Notes: generated by a model not told the origin, from the sequence alone. Positions 38,171 to 47,322 are shown, counted from the first letter of the stretch. The stretch: DNA of 64,000 nt from Clostridium magnum DSM 2767 (GCF_001623875.1 NZ_LWAE01000003.1:124001-188000); one strand, 5' to 3'. Made by a program: numbers and translations.

Positions 38171-38357
38171 ATGAAGCGTAAACTTGAATCAGATGGGGTT
38201 TTAAACCCCACCTGATTCTTAGTTGAACGAATCCAGAGACGTAGCCGATCTTTACTCCCACTTTGGAGAAAAGCAGAAAACCAAAATCTATGATTTTGTG
38301 TGAATCGCTTTCACAGAGTGCGTATGGGAGTATTAGAGCGGGTAGTCATTGGATAAA
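38171..38357 (+). repeat. Dispersed structured element, copy 3
   Basis: This begins ATGAAGCGTAAACTTGAATC. The outer hairpin GAATCAGATGGGGTTT/AAACCCCACCTGATTC has a single mismatch. The linker TTAGTTGAACGAATCCAG and GACGTAGCC follow. A larger second hairpin is closed by TACTCCCA/TGGGAGTA, with small inner hairpins (AAATC/GATTT, TGTGAA/TTTCACA). The 3' end is TTAGAGCGGGTAGTCATTGG. ATCCA pairs with TGGAT at long range. It follows the corrinoid-activation-like gene by 28 bases in the same orientation. Confidence 0.78.
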
Positions 38358-38382
38358 TTCTTTTTCTTATCTTTTTTTAATA

Positions 38383-38748
38383 TTAAGCTCTATGCTTTAA
38401 CGCTTTATTGATTTCCTTAACCAAGTCCTCTTCATCAAAAGGTTTAATAATAAATCCCTTAGCACCAGCCTTTACTGCTTCTTTTATTATTTCCTGTTGC
38501 CCCATAGCCGAGCATACAATGATTTGTGCCTTAGGATCTATTTCTATAATTTCTTTAACTGCTTCCAATCCACCAAGTTCTCTCATTGTTAAATCCATTG
38601 TAACCACATCCGGCTTTAGTTCTTTATATCTTAATATACCTTCTTTTCCATTTGAAGCCTCTCCTGCGATTTCAATATTATTTCTTTTTAATATCTCTAT
38701 TATAATATTTCTCATAAATTTTGAATCATCTACTACTAAAACTCCCAT
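38383..38748 (-). CDS. CheY-like single-domain response regulator
   Basis: This is a 121-residue receiver domain with no output domain. The acidic pocket is VVDDSK near the N-terminus, the phosphorylation Asp is in VVTMDLTM (about residue 52), the Thr/Ser position is IVCSAMG, and the Lys is in IIKPFDEEDL. It is close to CheY. No kinase is adjacent. It could receive signals from the chemotaxis system to which the MCP-like proteins at 1.4-4.7 kb belong. Confidence 0.88.
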   Translation of the reverse strand: MGVLVVDDSKFMRNIIIEILKRNNIEIAGEASNGKEGILRYKELKPDVVTMDLTMRELGGLEAVKEIIEIDPKAQIIVCSAMGQQEIIKEAVKAGAKGFIIKPFDEEDLVKEINKALKHRA

Positions 38749-39047
38749 GATAAAACTACTTCTCCTTTTTTGAGCTTTTTAATTCCAAATAATAAATTTA
38801 TGCTTTTTTTCTTTCATTTTCATTGCAAATTATGTTGTAAAAAATAAGAACATAAGCAATTATGCATTTTCTCTCTTGGTCCTAGTATATTATATTACAT
38901 ATATTAGGCATATGTACATACTTTTATTATTAAGTTTTCTAAACTTTTCAATTAATATAAATCAGTAAGATATTAATATATAATAGTTATATAAACTTTA
39001 GTATTCTAATATAATTTAATAAGTATAAATGATAATATATATGAATT
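38749..39047. other. AT-rich divergent spacer
   Basis: About 300 bases between the CheY-like and TerC genes. No yybP-ykoY-type manganese riboswitch was seen before TerC. Only the promoter at 39048-39075 was recognised. Confidence 0.4.
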
Positions 39048-39075
39048 TTGACTTATTCTTTAACTGTGGTAAAAT
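39048..39075 (+). promoter_or_regulatory. Vegetative promoter for the TerC gene
   Basis: TTGACT, a 16-base spacer and TAAAAT, 43 bases before the ATG. Confidence 0.6.
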
Positions 39076-39117
39076 AGTATTTAATGATTACAGTATAAAA
39101 AAAGAAGGAGATTAAAT

Positions 39118-39825
39118 ATGAGTGATTTAGGTACATTTTTATTAGGCGCAATGCAGATAACTCTTTTAGATATAGTTCTAAGTGGTGATAACATTGGCGT
39201 AATCGCATTAGCTACAAAGGATCTTCCAGAAAAATATGCAAAAAAAGCATCTGCTATTGGAGTCTTTGCCGCGGTTTCATTAAGAATTATTTTTGCTTGT
39301 CTTATTACATATATTCTAATGATTGACTGGCTTCCTATTAAGTTAATAGGTGGACTTCTCCTTGTTAAAATCACTTGGAACTTTGTTAGAAGTGATAGTA
39401 AAGAAGAAAATGCAAATATACATGTTTCTAGTAAGTTTATGGGAGCCATTTGCAGCATTATTATAGCAGATATAACAATGAGCTTGGATAATGTACTTGC
39501 AATTGCTGGTGCTGCAGAAGGAAGCTTAGTTCTTATAGTTTTCGGTCTTGTCCTCAATATCCCTATTATATTTTTTGGCAGTCAATATGTGGCTAAATTG
39601 ATGAACAAGCATCCTATAGTAACCTATATAGGCGGAGCTGTACTTGCTCATACTTCTTTTAAGATGTTATTAGAAGACAAGTTATTGTCCCCCTATATTC
39701 CAAGTATTATAGAAGTTACAGTGCCTTATGCTGCTGCATTACTTACAATTATTTATGGACTTTATATCATAAACAGACCAAAAAACTATAGTCTTAGGGA
39801 TTATAAAAAGCAAAATCTTAGGTAG
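39118..39825 (+). CDS. TerC family membrane protein (YjbE-like)
   Basis: This 235-residue protein has seven or eight helices. The TerC signatures are LLDIVLSGDNIGVIALA in the first helix and IADITMSLDNVLAIAGAA after the loop, each with an Asn/Asp pair in the membrane. Members of this YjbE/YkoY branch export Mn2+ to support secreted metalloproteins. No tellurite-resistance cluster is present. It ends in a bidirectional terminator against the convergent padR-type gene. Confidence 0.85.
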   Translation: MSDLGTFLLGAMQITLLDIVLSGDNIGVIALATKDLPEKYAKKASAIGVFAAVSLRIIFACLITYILMIDWLPIKLIGGLLLVKITWNFVRSDSKEENANIHVSSKFMGAICSIIIADITMSLDNVLAIAGAAEGSLVLIVFGLVLNIPIIFFGSQYVAKLMNKHPIVTYIGGAVLAHTSFKMLLEDKLLSPYIPSIIEVTVPYAAALLTIIYGLYIINRPKNYSLRDYKKQNLR

Positions 39826-39851
39826 TTACTATATAGTGTAATCAAAAAAAA

Positions 39852-39879
39852 GGAAACTATACATTCAGCTATAGTTTCC
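39852..39879. terminator. Bidirectional terminator
   Basis: GGAAACTATA and TATAGTTTCC arms between convergent genes, with A and T runs outside. Confidence 0.82.
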
Positions 39880-40329
39880 TTATTCATATAAATCTTTATA
39901 TACTATTTTAAAAACTTCCAAGGCCTCGTGTATTTTTCCTTTTAAAAGATCTTTTCGTTTTTCTAACTCTTCAATTCCAACCTCAGTTATAGTATATATC
40001 TTCTGTATTTTGCTTTTTGAATCATCCCATTTACCAATAATCATTTTTTCCTTTTCCATTTTTTTTAAAATAGGATATATTCCACCGGTACTAGGAATCC
40101 ATCTTCCTTTTGTTCTATCTCCTATCCTATTAGCTATATCATTACCATTAGTGGCTCCTGTGCTTAAAACATATAAAACATAAATAGGCAAAAGTCCTTT
40201 CGTAAATACCTGTCCTACAGCATCTTTCTCATTTTGCACCTTCTTCAGTTCTGAAAGTTTTCTTTTATATTCCTCATATAGTTGTCTTTCCTCTTCTAAA
40301 GTGTCTTTTAATGTACTAATTTTTTTCAT
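39880..40329 (-). CDS. PadR family transcriptional regulator
   Basis: This encodes 149 residues. Residues 1-40 form a charged coiled coil ahead of the winged helix, an extension not found in minimal PadR proteins. The winged helix (GLLPIYVLYVLSTGATNGNDIANRI) and the TGGIYPILKKMEKEKMI recognition wing are clear. PadR proteins often control adjacent transporters. The ABC operon downstream on the same strand is a candidate target, although it has its own GntR gene. A repeated GTTAA motif lies just before the start. Confidence 0.85.
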   Translation of the reverse strand: MKKISTLKDTLEEERQLYEEYKRKLSELKKVQNEKDAVGQVFTKGLLPIYVLYVLSTGATNGNDIANRIGDRTKGRWIPSTGGIYPILKKMEKEKMIIGKWDDSKSKIQKIYTITEVGIEELEKRKDLLKGKIHEALEVFKIVYKDLYE

Positions 40330-40350
40330 AAGTTTTATTCTTCCTCAACT

Positions 40351-40372
40351 TGTTAATCGTTAACATGTTAAT
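40351..40372 (-). promoter_or_regulatory. Likely PadR autoregulatory operator
   Basis: GTTAATCGTTAACATGTTAA contains overlapping GTTAA/TTAAC inverted half-sites 22-43 bases before the padR-type start. Another GTTAAC lies at 40410. Confidence 0.5.
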
Positions 40373-40423
40373 TATATCATTTTGTACAATATTATCAATA
40401 TTAATAACTGTTAACTTAAAAGA

Positions 40424-40453
40424 CCCTAAGCATCTTAAATATGATGCCTAGGA
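40424..40453 (-). terminator. Terminator of the ABC/GntR operon
   Basis: CCTAAGCATC and GATGCCTAGG arms follow the permease stop on the minus strand, then a short T run. Confidence 0.7.
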
Positions 40454-40465
40454 TCCTTAATTATT

Positions 40466-41233
40466 TTAAAAATCTAATTTATTTTCTATAATATGAGAAG
40501 TTACTAAAAACATTAATGTAAATGCAACAATATTAAATATCGTAACTGCTATGTTAATTGGCATTAATTGAGCTCCCTCTACAAATAAGCGAGATTCGTT
40601 AGAAAGCATATTTAAATTTATGTCTTTAGGAAAAGTTTCCACTAAGAACTGTGTAATTTTTCCAGACACTGTAGATATAATTATAAATATAATAAAACTA
40701 CTCATCTTACCCATCTTTTTCTTTTTGATTGCTACCTTGCTTAAAGCTATAGAAAAATATATTACTAATAAAAAGTAAAAATACTCAAGGAAGCTTGCAA
40801 GTACCATAAAAACAACAAAGCTTGGATTTACATTTCTCATAATATCTGTTACCATAATTGATAAATTTATATCCATCTTATGTGTATTCATTAAGATTAT
40901 ATAGTTGAATAACATCGTTATTGCTCCAACTATTAAAGCCTGAATAAGTGCACTTACAAGCTTTGAAGCTAAAATTGAATATCCATGCTGTGGCAGTGTA
41001 CATAACAAGTACCCCGTATCCTCATACATATCTCTACTAAATATTTTTATATTCCATATGAACACCACAATTGCAGCAGCAAAGCTTACCATAAAAGAAG
41101 CTACAATTATCGCTTGTATTTCCCATACATTTATTCTTGAAATTAAAAATAAACTTATCAGAGCTATTATGCCTATAACTATAATAAAATCTTTATAGTA
41201 TCCCTTTAGTTCATACTTTATTAAATTAAGCAT
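40466..41233 (-). CDS. ABC-2 type permease
   Basis: This encodes 255 residues with six membrane helices and a short N-terminus (MLNLIKYELKGYYKDF) typical of ABC-2 exporters. Its start codon overlaps the stop of the ATPase gene by one base. It is the last gene of a GntR-ATPase-permease operon of the YtrA/bacitracin-type exporter layout. The likely role is export of, or sensing of, cell-envelope antibiotics; the substrate is not visible. Confidence 0.82.
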   Translation of the reverse strand: MLNLIKYELKGYYKDFIIVIGIIALISLFLISRINVWEIQAIIVASFMVSFAAAIVVFIWNIKIFSRDMYEDTGYLLCTLPQHGYSILASKLVSALIQALIVGAITMLFNYIILMNTHKMDINLSIMVTDIMRNVNPSFVVFMVLASFLEYFYFLLVIYFSIALSKVAIKKKKMGKMSSFIIFIIISTVSGKITQFLVETFPKDINLNMLSNESRLFVEGAQLMPINIAVTIFNIVAFTLMFLVTSHIIENKLDF

Positions 41234-41928
41234 TATTTAAATACCTCCCTATATAACTGATCTATAGATAATCCCTTTTCATTTCTTAATTCTTCTGCAT
41301 TACCACTTAGCACTACTTTTCCCCCTGATATAAAAGCCACATCATCAAATAATCTTTCAATATCATTTACAAGATGTGTTGTAATTATAATTGAGCTATC
41401 TTCACTGTAATTGTCTAGTATAGCATCTAGTATTTTTTCTCTAGTAGTAGGATCTACGCCTCCTAGAGGCTCATCTAAAATATAAAGTTTTGCCTTTCTT
41501 GAAAGAACTAAAGTTAAATATAATTTCTCAGTCATCCCTTTTGAAAGTGTCTTAACTTTACTATTTATATCTAAATTCATAAATTCTAATAACTTTTTAC
41601 ATTTTTCTACGTCAAAATCCTTATAAAAATCCTTAAAAAAATTAACTGCATCCTTAATTTTCATCCACTTAAACAAGTACTCTCTATCTGGCAAATATGA
41701 TACTATAGATTTTGTGTAGACTCCTGGCTTGTGACCATCTATCAATAGTTCACCATTAGTTTTTGACAAAATCCCAGCAGCTATCTTTAAAAAAGTTGTT
41801 TTGCCACTTCCATTCGGTCCTAAAATCCCTACTATTCTTCCCTTCTTAACCTCTAAATCTAATCCATTTAAAGCCTTTTTGTTAAAATAGCTTTTTTCCA
41901 AATTTGAAGCTTTTAGTATAACATCCAT
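41233..41928 (-). CDS. ABC transporter ATP-binding protein (YtrB-like)
   Basis: I choose ATG 41928 because AAGGAGG lies 9 bases upstream, overlapping the end of the GntR gene. The protein has 231 residues with Walker A GPNGSGKTT, signature LSKGMTEKL, Walker B LYILDEPLGG and a switch His in ITTHLVND. The signature lacks the usual Q after G. It pairs with the downstream permease. Confidence 0.9.
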   Translation of the reverse strand: MDVILKASNLEKSYFNKKALNGLDLEVKKGRIVGILGPNGSGKTTFLKIAAGILSKTNGELLIDGHKPGVYTKSIVSYLPDREYLFKWMKIKDAVNFFKDFYKDFDVEKCKKLLEFMNLDINSKVKTLSKGMTEKLYLTLVLSRKAKLYILDEPLGGVDPTTREKILDAILDNYSEDSSIIITTHLVNDIERLFDDVAFISGGKVVLSGNAEELRNEKGLSIDQLYREVFK

Positions 41929-41929
41929 A

Positions 41930-42298
41930 TTAAAATTCCTCCTTAACTTTATCTTCAATTACCGTTAAAATTTCCTTTCCCGTGAACCCTAGATTCTTCA
42001 TACCTTTCATAAAGTTATCTATGATTTCCTTTGCCATTTCTTTTTTTAATTCCCCAATCATATCAGTATCTTCCCTTACAAATGTTCCCATTCCTCTTTG
42101 TGTATAAGTTATACCCTCTCGTTCAAGTTCCTGATACGCTCTCTGTAAAGTATTCGGGTTTACCTGAAGTTCTGATGCCATATCTCTCACTGAAGGCAGC
42201 TTATCCCCTGGTTTTAACTTTTTAATAACTATATCTCTTTTTACTAAATGCATTATCTGTATATATATAGGAATTTTAGGATCAAAGCTTATTCCCAC
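41930..42298 (-). CDS. GntR family regulator, YtrA subfamily
   Basis: This encodes 122 residues with a GTG start after GGAGGTGTTATT. The N-terminal winged helix reads PIYIQIMHLVKRDIV, KPGDKLPSVRDMASEL and VNPNTLQRAYQELEREG. The C-terminal part is only about 45 residues, the short YtrA type without a ligand domain. It probably represses its own ABC operon. A near-palindrome at 42315-42335 lies right before the start. Confidence 0.9.
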   Translation of the reverse strand: MGISFDPKIPIYIQIMHLVKRDIVIKKLKPGDKLPSVRDMASELQVNPNTLQRAYQELEREGITYTQRGMGTFVREDTDMIGELKKEMAKEIIDNFMKGMKNLGFTGKEILTVIEDKVKEEF

Positions 42299-42314
42299 AA
42301 TAACACCTCCATAT

Positions 42315-42335
42315 TATATTAGTGTACTATATTTA
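42315..42335 (-). promoter_or_regulatory. Likely GntR/YtrA operator
   Basis: TATATTAGTGTACTATATTT contains the near-palindrome TAGTGTACTA, 17-37 bases upstream of the regulator's start codon. The 13-mer TATTAGTGTACTA recurs before ilvB. Confidence 0.6.
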
Positions 42336-42435
42336 TCATACACCTATGCAGAATAAAGGTCAATCTTTTTTGTATTAAATTTATATTAAGTGATAAACTT
42401 TAAATATAAAATTTTAATCATCGGAGGTTTTAATT

Positions 42436-43839
42436 ATGAGCAATATACTTGGATACTATTTAATGCCCCATCCACCAATTATAATACCTGAAATCGGAAA
42501 AGGTGAGGAAAGAAAGGCTTCAGCAACTATGGAAGCATGTATAAAAGTGGCAGATGAAATTAACAAACTAAATCCTGATACTATAATAATTATCACTCCT
42601 CATGGCCCTGTCTTCAGAGATGCCATTTCAGTTTCAGACAGTGACTACTTATCAGGAGACTTTAGCAATTTTAATGCTCCAGATGTACAATTTAATTCTG
42701 TTCTAAACTCTTCATTAACAGAGGAAATTGTAAAATACGCCTTTGGTATGGGAATACCTATGGTTGCTATTAGTGAAGACTCTGCTGGAAGATTTAATAT
42801 AGAATATGAACTAGATCATGGTACTATGGTACCACTATATTTTATAAACCAAAAACTCAATAATTATAAATTAGTCCATATAACTTATGGTTTTCTTTCA
42901 GAAGTAGAACTTTACAAATTCGGAGTAGTTATAAAGCAAGCGGTAGAACGTTCTAATACAAAAGCAGTAATAATAGCATCTGGAGACTTATCTCATAGAG
43001 TTACTGAAGATGCTCCTTATGGTTACAGTCCTCATGGTAAAACTTTCGACACCGAACTGTTAGATATGCTTAAAAATGGTAATGCATTAAATATATTTAA
43101 AATGGATAAAAATATAATCGAATCTGCAGGAGAGTGTGGTTTAAGGTCTGTATATATATTATTAGGCACTATGGATCAAGAAAACTTTAAAGGAGAAGTT
43201 TTATCCTATGAGGCTCCTTTCGGAATAGGCTACGGTGTTGTAAAACTTAGTACCAGCGAAGGTGGCGCTGTGGACATTGTTGAAAAAATTTCCAATCTAA
43301 AGGATGAAGCTATGAAGGTAATTAGAGACTCTGAGGATGAGTACGTTAGATTAGCTCGAGAGACCTTAGAATATCATGTAAAAACAGGAAAATTTATAGC
43401 AACTCCATCATATGTTACCAAAGAAATGTTAAATGAAAAAAGAGGCGTATTTGTTTCACTTAAAATGGACGGTGAACTCAGAGGCTGTATAGGTACAGTT
43501 TTTCCTTCTTATGACAATATTGCTGAGGAGATTATGAAAAACGCTATAGAAGCTGGTGAGAGGGATCCTAGATTTAATCCTGTTGAAGAAGAAGAACTTA
43601 ACAATATAGTTTATTCTGTAGATGTTCTAATGCCTGCAGAAAAAGCTTCAAAAGAAATGCTAGATCCAAAAAAGTTTGGTGTTATAGTAAGAAGTGGTCA
43701 CCGAACAGGTTTGCTTTTACCTGATTTAAGTGGTGTGGATACAGTTAAGGAGCAGATAAGCATTGCTTTAAATAAAGCAGGAATAGAAGAAAATGAAAAC
43801 TACAGCATTGAAAGGTTTGAGGTTATTAGACATAAATAG
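42436..43839 (+). CDS. AmmeMemoRadiSam system protein: Memo-like domain fused to AMMECR1
   Basis: This encodes 467 residues. Residues 1-275 resemble Memo/LigB extradiol-dioxygenase folds (MPHPPIIIPEIGKGE, IITPHGPVF, ASGDLSHR). Residues 290-467 form an AMMECR1 domain with the hallmark LRGCIGT (about 350) and ERDPRFNPV. It starts after CGGAGG and is followed 68 bases later by the radical SAM partner. These three domains co-occur widely in anaerobes and archaea and are named after that association. The reaction is still unclear; a modification needing radical chemistry is suspected. Confidence 0.9.
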   Translation: MSNILGYYLMPHPPIIIPEIGKGEERKASATMEACIKVADEINKLNPDTIIIITPHGPVFRDAISVSDSDYLSGDFSNFNAPDVQFNSVLNSSLTEEIVKYAFGMGIPMVAISEDSAGRFNIEYELDHGTMVPLYFINQKLNNYKLVHITYGFLSEVELYKFGVVIKQAVERSNTKAVIIASGDLSHRVTEDAPYGYSPHGKTFDTELLDMLKNGNALNIFKMDKNIIESAGECGLRSVYILLGTMDQENFKGEVLSYEAPFGIGYGVVKLSTSEGGAVDIVEKISNLKDEAMKVIRDSEDEYVRLARETLEYHVKTGKFIATPSYVTKEMLNEKRGVFVSLKMDGELRGCIGTVFPSYDNIAEEIMKNAIEAGERDPRFNPVEEEELNNIVYSVDVLMPAEKASKEMLDPKKFGVIVRSGHRTGLLLPDLSGVDTVKEQISIALNKAGIEENENYSIERFEVIRHK

Positions 43840-43907
43840 CCTCAGGTTGTATTAAACTTACTGTTATTGATTTATTTATATTTTTGTTGTTAGGAGATAA
43901 AAAATTC

Positions 43908-44891
43908 ATGAAGAAAGAAGCACTTTTTTATACTAAAGATGAAAATGGTAAAATTTTATGTAAGCTCTGTCCCCAAAACTGTCACATCAAGGAAGGCGGT
44001 ATAGGATTTTGCGGTGCCAGAAAAGTTGAAGACGGTATACTATATACTTTAAATTATGGAAATATTAGTTCTGCATCCTTAGATCCTATAGAAAAGAAGC
44101 CTCTTTATCACTATAAACCTGGAAGCTTCATACTTTCAGTAGGTAGTTTTGGATGTAACTTTAGGTGCGGTTTTTGCCAAAATCACACAATCTCTCAAAC
44201 TAAGCCCCAAACTCAGTTCCTTCAGTCTGAAGAGCTTATAAATTTCGCCTTAAAACAAGAAGATAATATAGGTTTGGCCTTTACTTATAATGAACCATCT
44301 ATTTGGTATGAATATATTCGTGATGTATGTGAAAAATCTCAAAATGAAGATTTAGATTTAGTTCTAGTAAGTAACGGATACATAAGTGAAGAACCTATCC
44401 AAAGTATATTACCCTTTATTAATGCTGCAAATATAGATCTTAAAGCCTTTAATAATAAATTCTATAAAGATATTTGTTGTGGAGATATAAAGATAGTTAT
44501 GAATAATATTGAAAAGATGCATGACAAATTACATTTAGAAATAACTACGCTATTAGTTGAAGGATATAATGACTCAGATGACGAAATAAAAAACTTATGC
44601 AAGTGGATATCTAGCTTAAATCCTAACATACCTCTACATTTATCTAGATATTTTCCTTCTTATAAATTTGATGCTCCAGCCACTTCCCTAAATACAATGG
44701 AGAATTCCAGCAATATAGCTAGAGAATATTTAAATTATGTTTATGTAGGTAATGTACCTAACATAACTAACAATACCCATTGCCCAAAATGTAATGAAAT
44801 TGTTATCGATAGATCTAATTTTTCTACAAAAGTTATTTTAAAGGAAGAAACCTGTCCAAAATGTGGTTATAAAATTAATGTAGTAATATAA
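43908..44891 (+). CDS. AmmeMemoRadiSam system radical SAM enzyme
   Basis: I choose ATG 43908 with TTAGGAGATA 10 bases upstream. The protein has 327 residues. The N-terminus has CKLCPQNCHIKEGGIGFC, a PflA-like Cys pattern. The radical SAM cluster is CNFRCGFC (about residue 75), followed by NHTISQ. The C-terminus carries two CxxC knuckles (CPKCNE, CPKCGY), a rubredoxin-like zinc site. It is close to pyruvate-formate-lyase-activating enzymes in fold, but the neighbour shows it belongs to the AmmeMemoRadiSam group. Confidence 0.9.
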   Translation: MKKEALFYTKDENGKILCKLCPQNCHIKEGGIGFCGARKVEDGILYTLNYGNISSASLDPIEKKPLYHYKPGSFILSVGSFGCNFRCGFCQNHTISQTKPQTQFLQSEELINFALKQEDNIGLAFTYNEPSIWYEYIRDVCEKSQNEDLDLVLVSNGYISEEPIQSILPFINAANIDLKAFNNKFYKDICCGDIKIVMNNIEKMHDKLHLEITTLLVEGYNDSDDEIKNLCKWISSLNPNIPLHLSRYFPSYKFDAPATSLNTMENSSNIAREYLNYVYVGNVPNITNNTHCPKCNEIVIDRSNFSTKVILKEETCPKCGYKINVVI

Positions 44892-44965
44892 TTGCAATCC
44901 TAACACAATATACATGACATAAAAGCAGCTTTACTTCCACACAATATTCACTGAGGTGATTATAA

Positions 44966-45583
44966 TTGAAAAGAAAAAATATCATTGCAAGTACTTTTTT
45001 ATTTTTAATGTTAGCTGGTACTAAGGTTCATGCTCAACCTACAACCCATACAGTTGTACCTGGTGATAGCATGTGGAAAATAGCAGTGAAATACGAAGTA
45101 GGATTAAGCGAAATTATATCAGCAAATCCTCAAATAACTAATGCAGCTATGATTTACCCTGGTCAAGTATTGAAAATTCCTAACTTAGATGTTAAAACAA
45201 CTGAAAATAGAGTTATAGCATTAGTAAACGTTCAAAGATCAAAGGTAGGATTACAGCCACTAAAAGCTAATTGGCAGGTTTCAAGGGTTGCTAGATATAA
45301 ATCTCAAGATATGATAAATAAAGGTTATTTTTCTCATACATCTCCAACCTACGGTTCTCCATTCACTATGATGGAATCCTTTGGAGTCAAGTTTTCTGCT
45401 GCTGGTGAAAATATAGCAATGGGTCAGACAACACCAGAAGCAGTTATGACTGGTTGGATGAACTCACCTGGTCACAGAAGTAACATTTTAAATCCAACTT
45501 ATACTGAAATAGGTGTAGGGCTTGCTAAAGATTCTTCCGGAAGATGCTACTGGACACAGATGTTTATAAAACCTCTTTACTAA
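44966..45583 (+). CDS. Secreted LysM-CAP domain protein
   Basis: TTG start at 44966 with GAGGTGAT 6 bases upstream. The protein has 205 residues. The signal peptide is KRKNIIASTFLFLMLAGT with a cleavage-like AQP. LysM spans about 28-72 (HTVVPGDSMWKIAVKYEVG), binding peptidoglycan or spore cortex. The CAP/SCP domain spans 82-205 with NVQRSKVGLQPL, FSHTSPTYG, GENIAMG and GWMNSPGHRSNILN. The architecture is shared by YkwD-like and spore-associated proteins. It is probably displayed on the wall or spore. It is followed by a strong terminator. Confidence 0.9.
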   Translation: MKRKNIIASTFLFLMLAGTKVHAQPTTHTVVPGDSMWKIAVKYEVGLSEIISANPQITNAAMIYPGQVLKIPNLDVKTTENRVIALVNVQRSKVGLQPLKANWQVSRVARYKSQDMINKGYFSHTSPTYGSPFTMMESFGVKFSAAGENIAMGQTTPEAVMTGWMNSPGHRSNILNPTYTEIGVGLAKDSSGRCYWTQMFIKPLY

Positions 45584-45587
45584 ATCG

Positions 45588-45619
45588 AAAGGTGCAAGAC
45601 TATAAACTTGCACCTTTTA
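45588..45619 (+). terminator. Terminator after the LysM-CAP gene
   Basis: AAAGGTGCAAG and CTTGCACCTTTT arms with a short loop right after the stop codon. Confidence 0.88.
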
Positions 45620-45627
45620 TTAGTATA

Positions 45628-45689
45628 ATTTAGTGTTATTTTTTAAAACTAACAGGTTTCTGCTGGTTTTAAAAAATAACATTAAATTT
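45628..45689. terminator. Large AT-rich hairpin between convergent genes
   Basis: AATTTAGTGTTATTTTTTAA pairs with TTAAAAAATAACATTAAATT around ACTAACAGG..CTGGT. It can stop transcription of the small minus-strand gene. Confidence 0.65.
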
Positions 45690-45700
45690 ATAAGATTAAT

Positions 45701-45958
45701 TTATATTCCTTTTGGAATGACAGCTACATTATAATTCATTGACATATCCCGTTTATTCACTGTTATTTGCTTTATTTCCTCTAAGTTTTTTGCTGTAAAT
45801 ATTACTGATCCACCGTTTCTATTATAAACTCCTCCACCAATTAAATATCTACTGGAGCTGATTTTTCCATTATTCACCTTAGTTCCACCAACTGCTACTT
45901 TTTCTCTATTGTCTAGAGTCTTATAATTGATTTTTACATAAAGATTATATTCATCCAT
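45701..45958 (-). CDS. Small hypothetical protein
   Basis: This encodes 85 residues that I do not recognise. It starts at ATG after a purine-rich GGGGGCGAAGA. The sequence is a regular alternation of short beta-type stretches (NLYVKINYKT, KVAVGGTKVNNG, GSVIFTAKNL, NYNVAVIPKG) without Cys or membrane segments. This suggests a small beta-rich cytoplasmic fold. It stands alone with its own hairpin terminator. Confidence 0.65.
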   Translation of the reverse strand: MDEYNLYVKINYKTLDNREKVAVGGTKVNNGKISSSRYLIGGGVYNRNGGSVIFTAKNLEEIKQITVNKRDMSMNYNVAVIPKGI

Positions 45959-46203
45959 TTATCTTCGCCCCCAATCATTTGTTTGGGTAAGTTCATATTT
46001 ACATTATATAGAACATTTGTTCTTTAGTCAACTTTTTCTTTCTTACCCTCTTACTTTATTAATATTCTTTTAAGTATGAGAACATGTAAAAAATATATAA
46101 TTTTTAAAAATAATTATATATTTTTTATGTAATTTTATTCTTTTTTTGCTAAAATGTAAGTTGTGTATGCAAATATGTTAATATTTTATAGGGAGTTGTT
46201 ATT

Positions 46204-46896
46204 ATGCTAGGAACTTTAGTTAACTTCTCTGCCATTATAGCTGGAAGTATAGTTGGAATCTTACTAAAAAATGGTGTACCAGAAAAGATAAGTAATACTA
46301 TTATGCAAGGATTATCACTTTGTATAGTGTTTATAGGGATTTCAGGTGCTATTAAAGGCTCTAATACCCTTTTAATTATAATCTCTATGGTTATTGGTGG
46401 GCTCATAGGTGAGTTAATTGACTTGGACAACCTTCTTCAAAAACTAGGTGATAAAATCGAAGATAAATTTAAGGGAAAGGGAATAAAAATTTCTGAAGGG
46501 TTTGTAACCACAAGTCTGATGTTTTGTGTAGGTTCAATGGCTATAGTAGGATCTCTCCAAAGTGGACTGGAAGGAGATCATAAAATACTTTTTGCAAAAT
46601 CTATAATTGATGGAATTGCTTCAATCATTTTTGCTTCTTCCTTAGGTATCGGTGTAATGCTGTCCTCATTCTCAGTATTAATATATCAAGGAGCTATAAC
46701 TTTAGGAGCAGCTTCACTTAAGGTAATCTTAATCCAATCTGTTATTACAGATATGACAGCAGTGGGGAGTCTATTGATTATTGGACTTGGACTTAATATG
46801 CTTAATATTACGAAAATTAAAGTAGCCAATTTGCTTCCCGCAATTGTTATACCTATAGTTTACCAGTTTATATTGAATATAATTACAATGAAATAA
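46204..46896 (+). CDS. DUF554 family membrane protein
   Basis: This encodes 230 residues with six or seven helices. The pattern GTLVNFSAIIAGSIVG, then LCIVFIGISGAIKG, GGLIGELIDLD and CVGSMAIVGSLQSGL is typical of DUF554 (YdfK/YqgA type) proteins. The function is unknown in the family; a transport role has been suggested. It starts ATG after GGGAGTTG and is monocistronic. Confidence 0.88.
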   Translation: MLGTLVNFSAIIAGSIVGILLKNGVPEKISNTIMQGLSLCIVFIGISGAIKGSNTLLIIISMVIGGLIGELIDLDNLLQKLGDKIEDKFKGKGIKISEGFVTTSLMFCVGSMAIVGSLQSGLEGDHKILFAKSIIDGIASIIFASSLGIGVMLSSFSVLIYQGAITLGAASLKVILIQSVITDMTAVGSLLIIGLGLNMLNITKIKVANLLPAIVIPIVYQFILNIITMK

Positions 46897-46932
46897 TTTT
46901 AGATATTTGAAAAAAATTTAATATCTAAATAA

Positions 46933-46957
46933 GGATAGGTGTGGCCAGCACCTATCC
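46933..46957 (+). terminator. Hairpin after the DUF554 gene
   Basis: GGATAGGTG and GCACCTATCC arms 37 bases after the stop codon. A T run is lacking, so termination efficiency is uncertain. Confidence 0.5.
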
Positions 46958-46979
46958 CCCCTGCAGGAAAATATAGAAG

Positions 46980-47322
46980 AATCAAAATTTATCGTCAATA
47001 CGACTTGAACAAATCAGTGTATATCTATTTGGGATTCCCGAAGCAAATAAGCATTTCTCAACTCATTCAAATCTTTGCTAGACTATACAACATATTTACG
47101 AAGTTTTAATCCTTCCTCTATATAAAAACTCCAGCTTCAAACACTACAACCCTTATAATATTTGAAAACCTTTAATAACATGAATAATCTTCACAACAGC
47201 ATCAGTGTAACTTTTTAACACCACAAATGCCTTTATTTTACTAACTTAAAATCCTACTAAGATCTTAAATCAATATTGACTTAACAATTTTAATTCTTCT
47301 ACAGGTCTTATATTATCCATTT
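46980..47322 (-). pseudogene. Decayed unidentified coding remnant
   Basis: Minus-strand frames show protein-like pieces broken by stops and shifts: DNIRPVEELKLLSQ, VVVFEAGVF, IEEGLKLRKYVV and LNELRNAYLLRESQIDIH in a plausible order. I do not recognise the family. The interval otherwise has no gene or RNA. Confidence 0.35.

Noticed and set aside
38749..39117. Manganese (yybP-ykoY) riboswitch before TerC
   Set aside because: The leader is AT-rich and short after the promoter, with no paired three-way junction or conserved loops.
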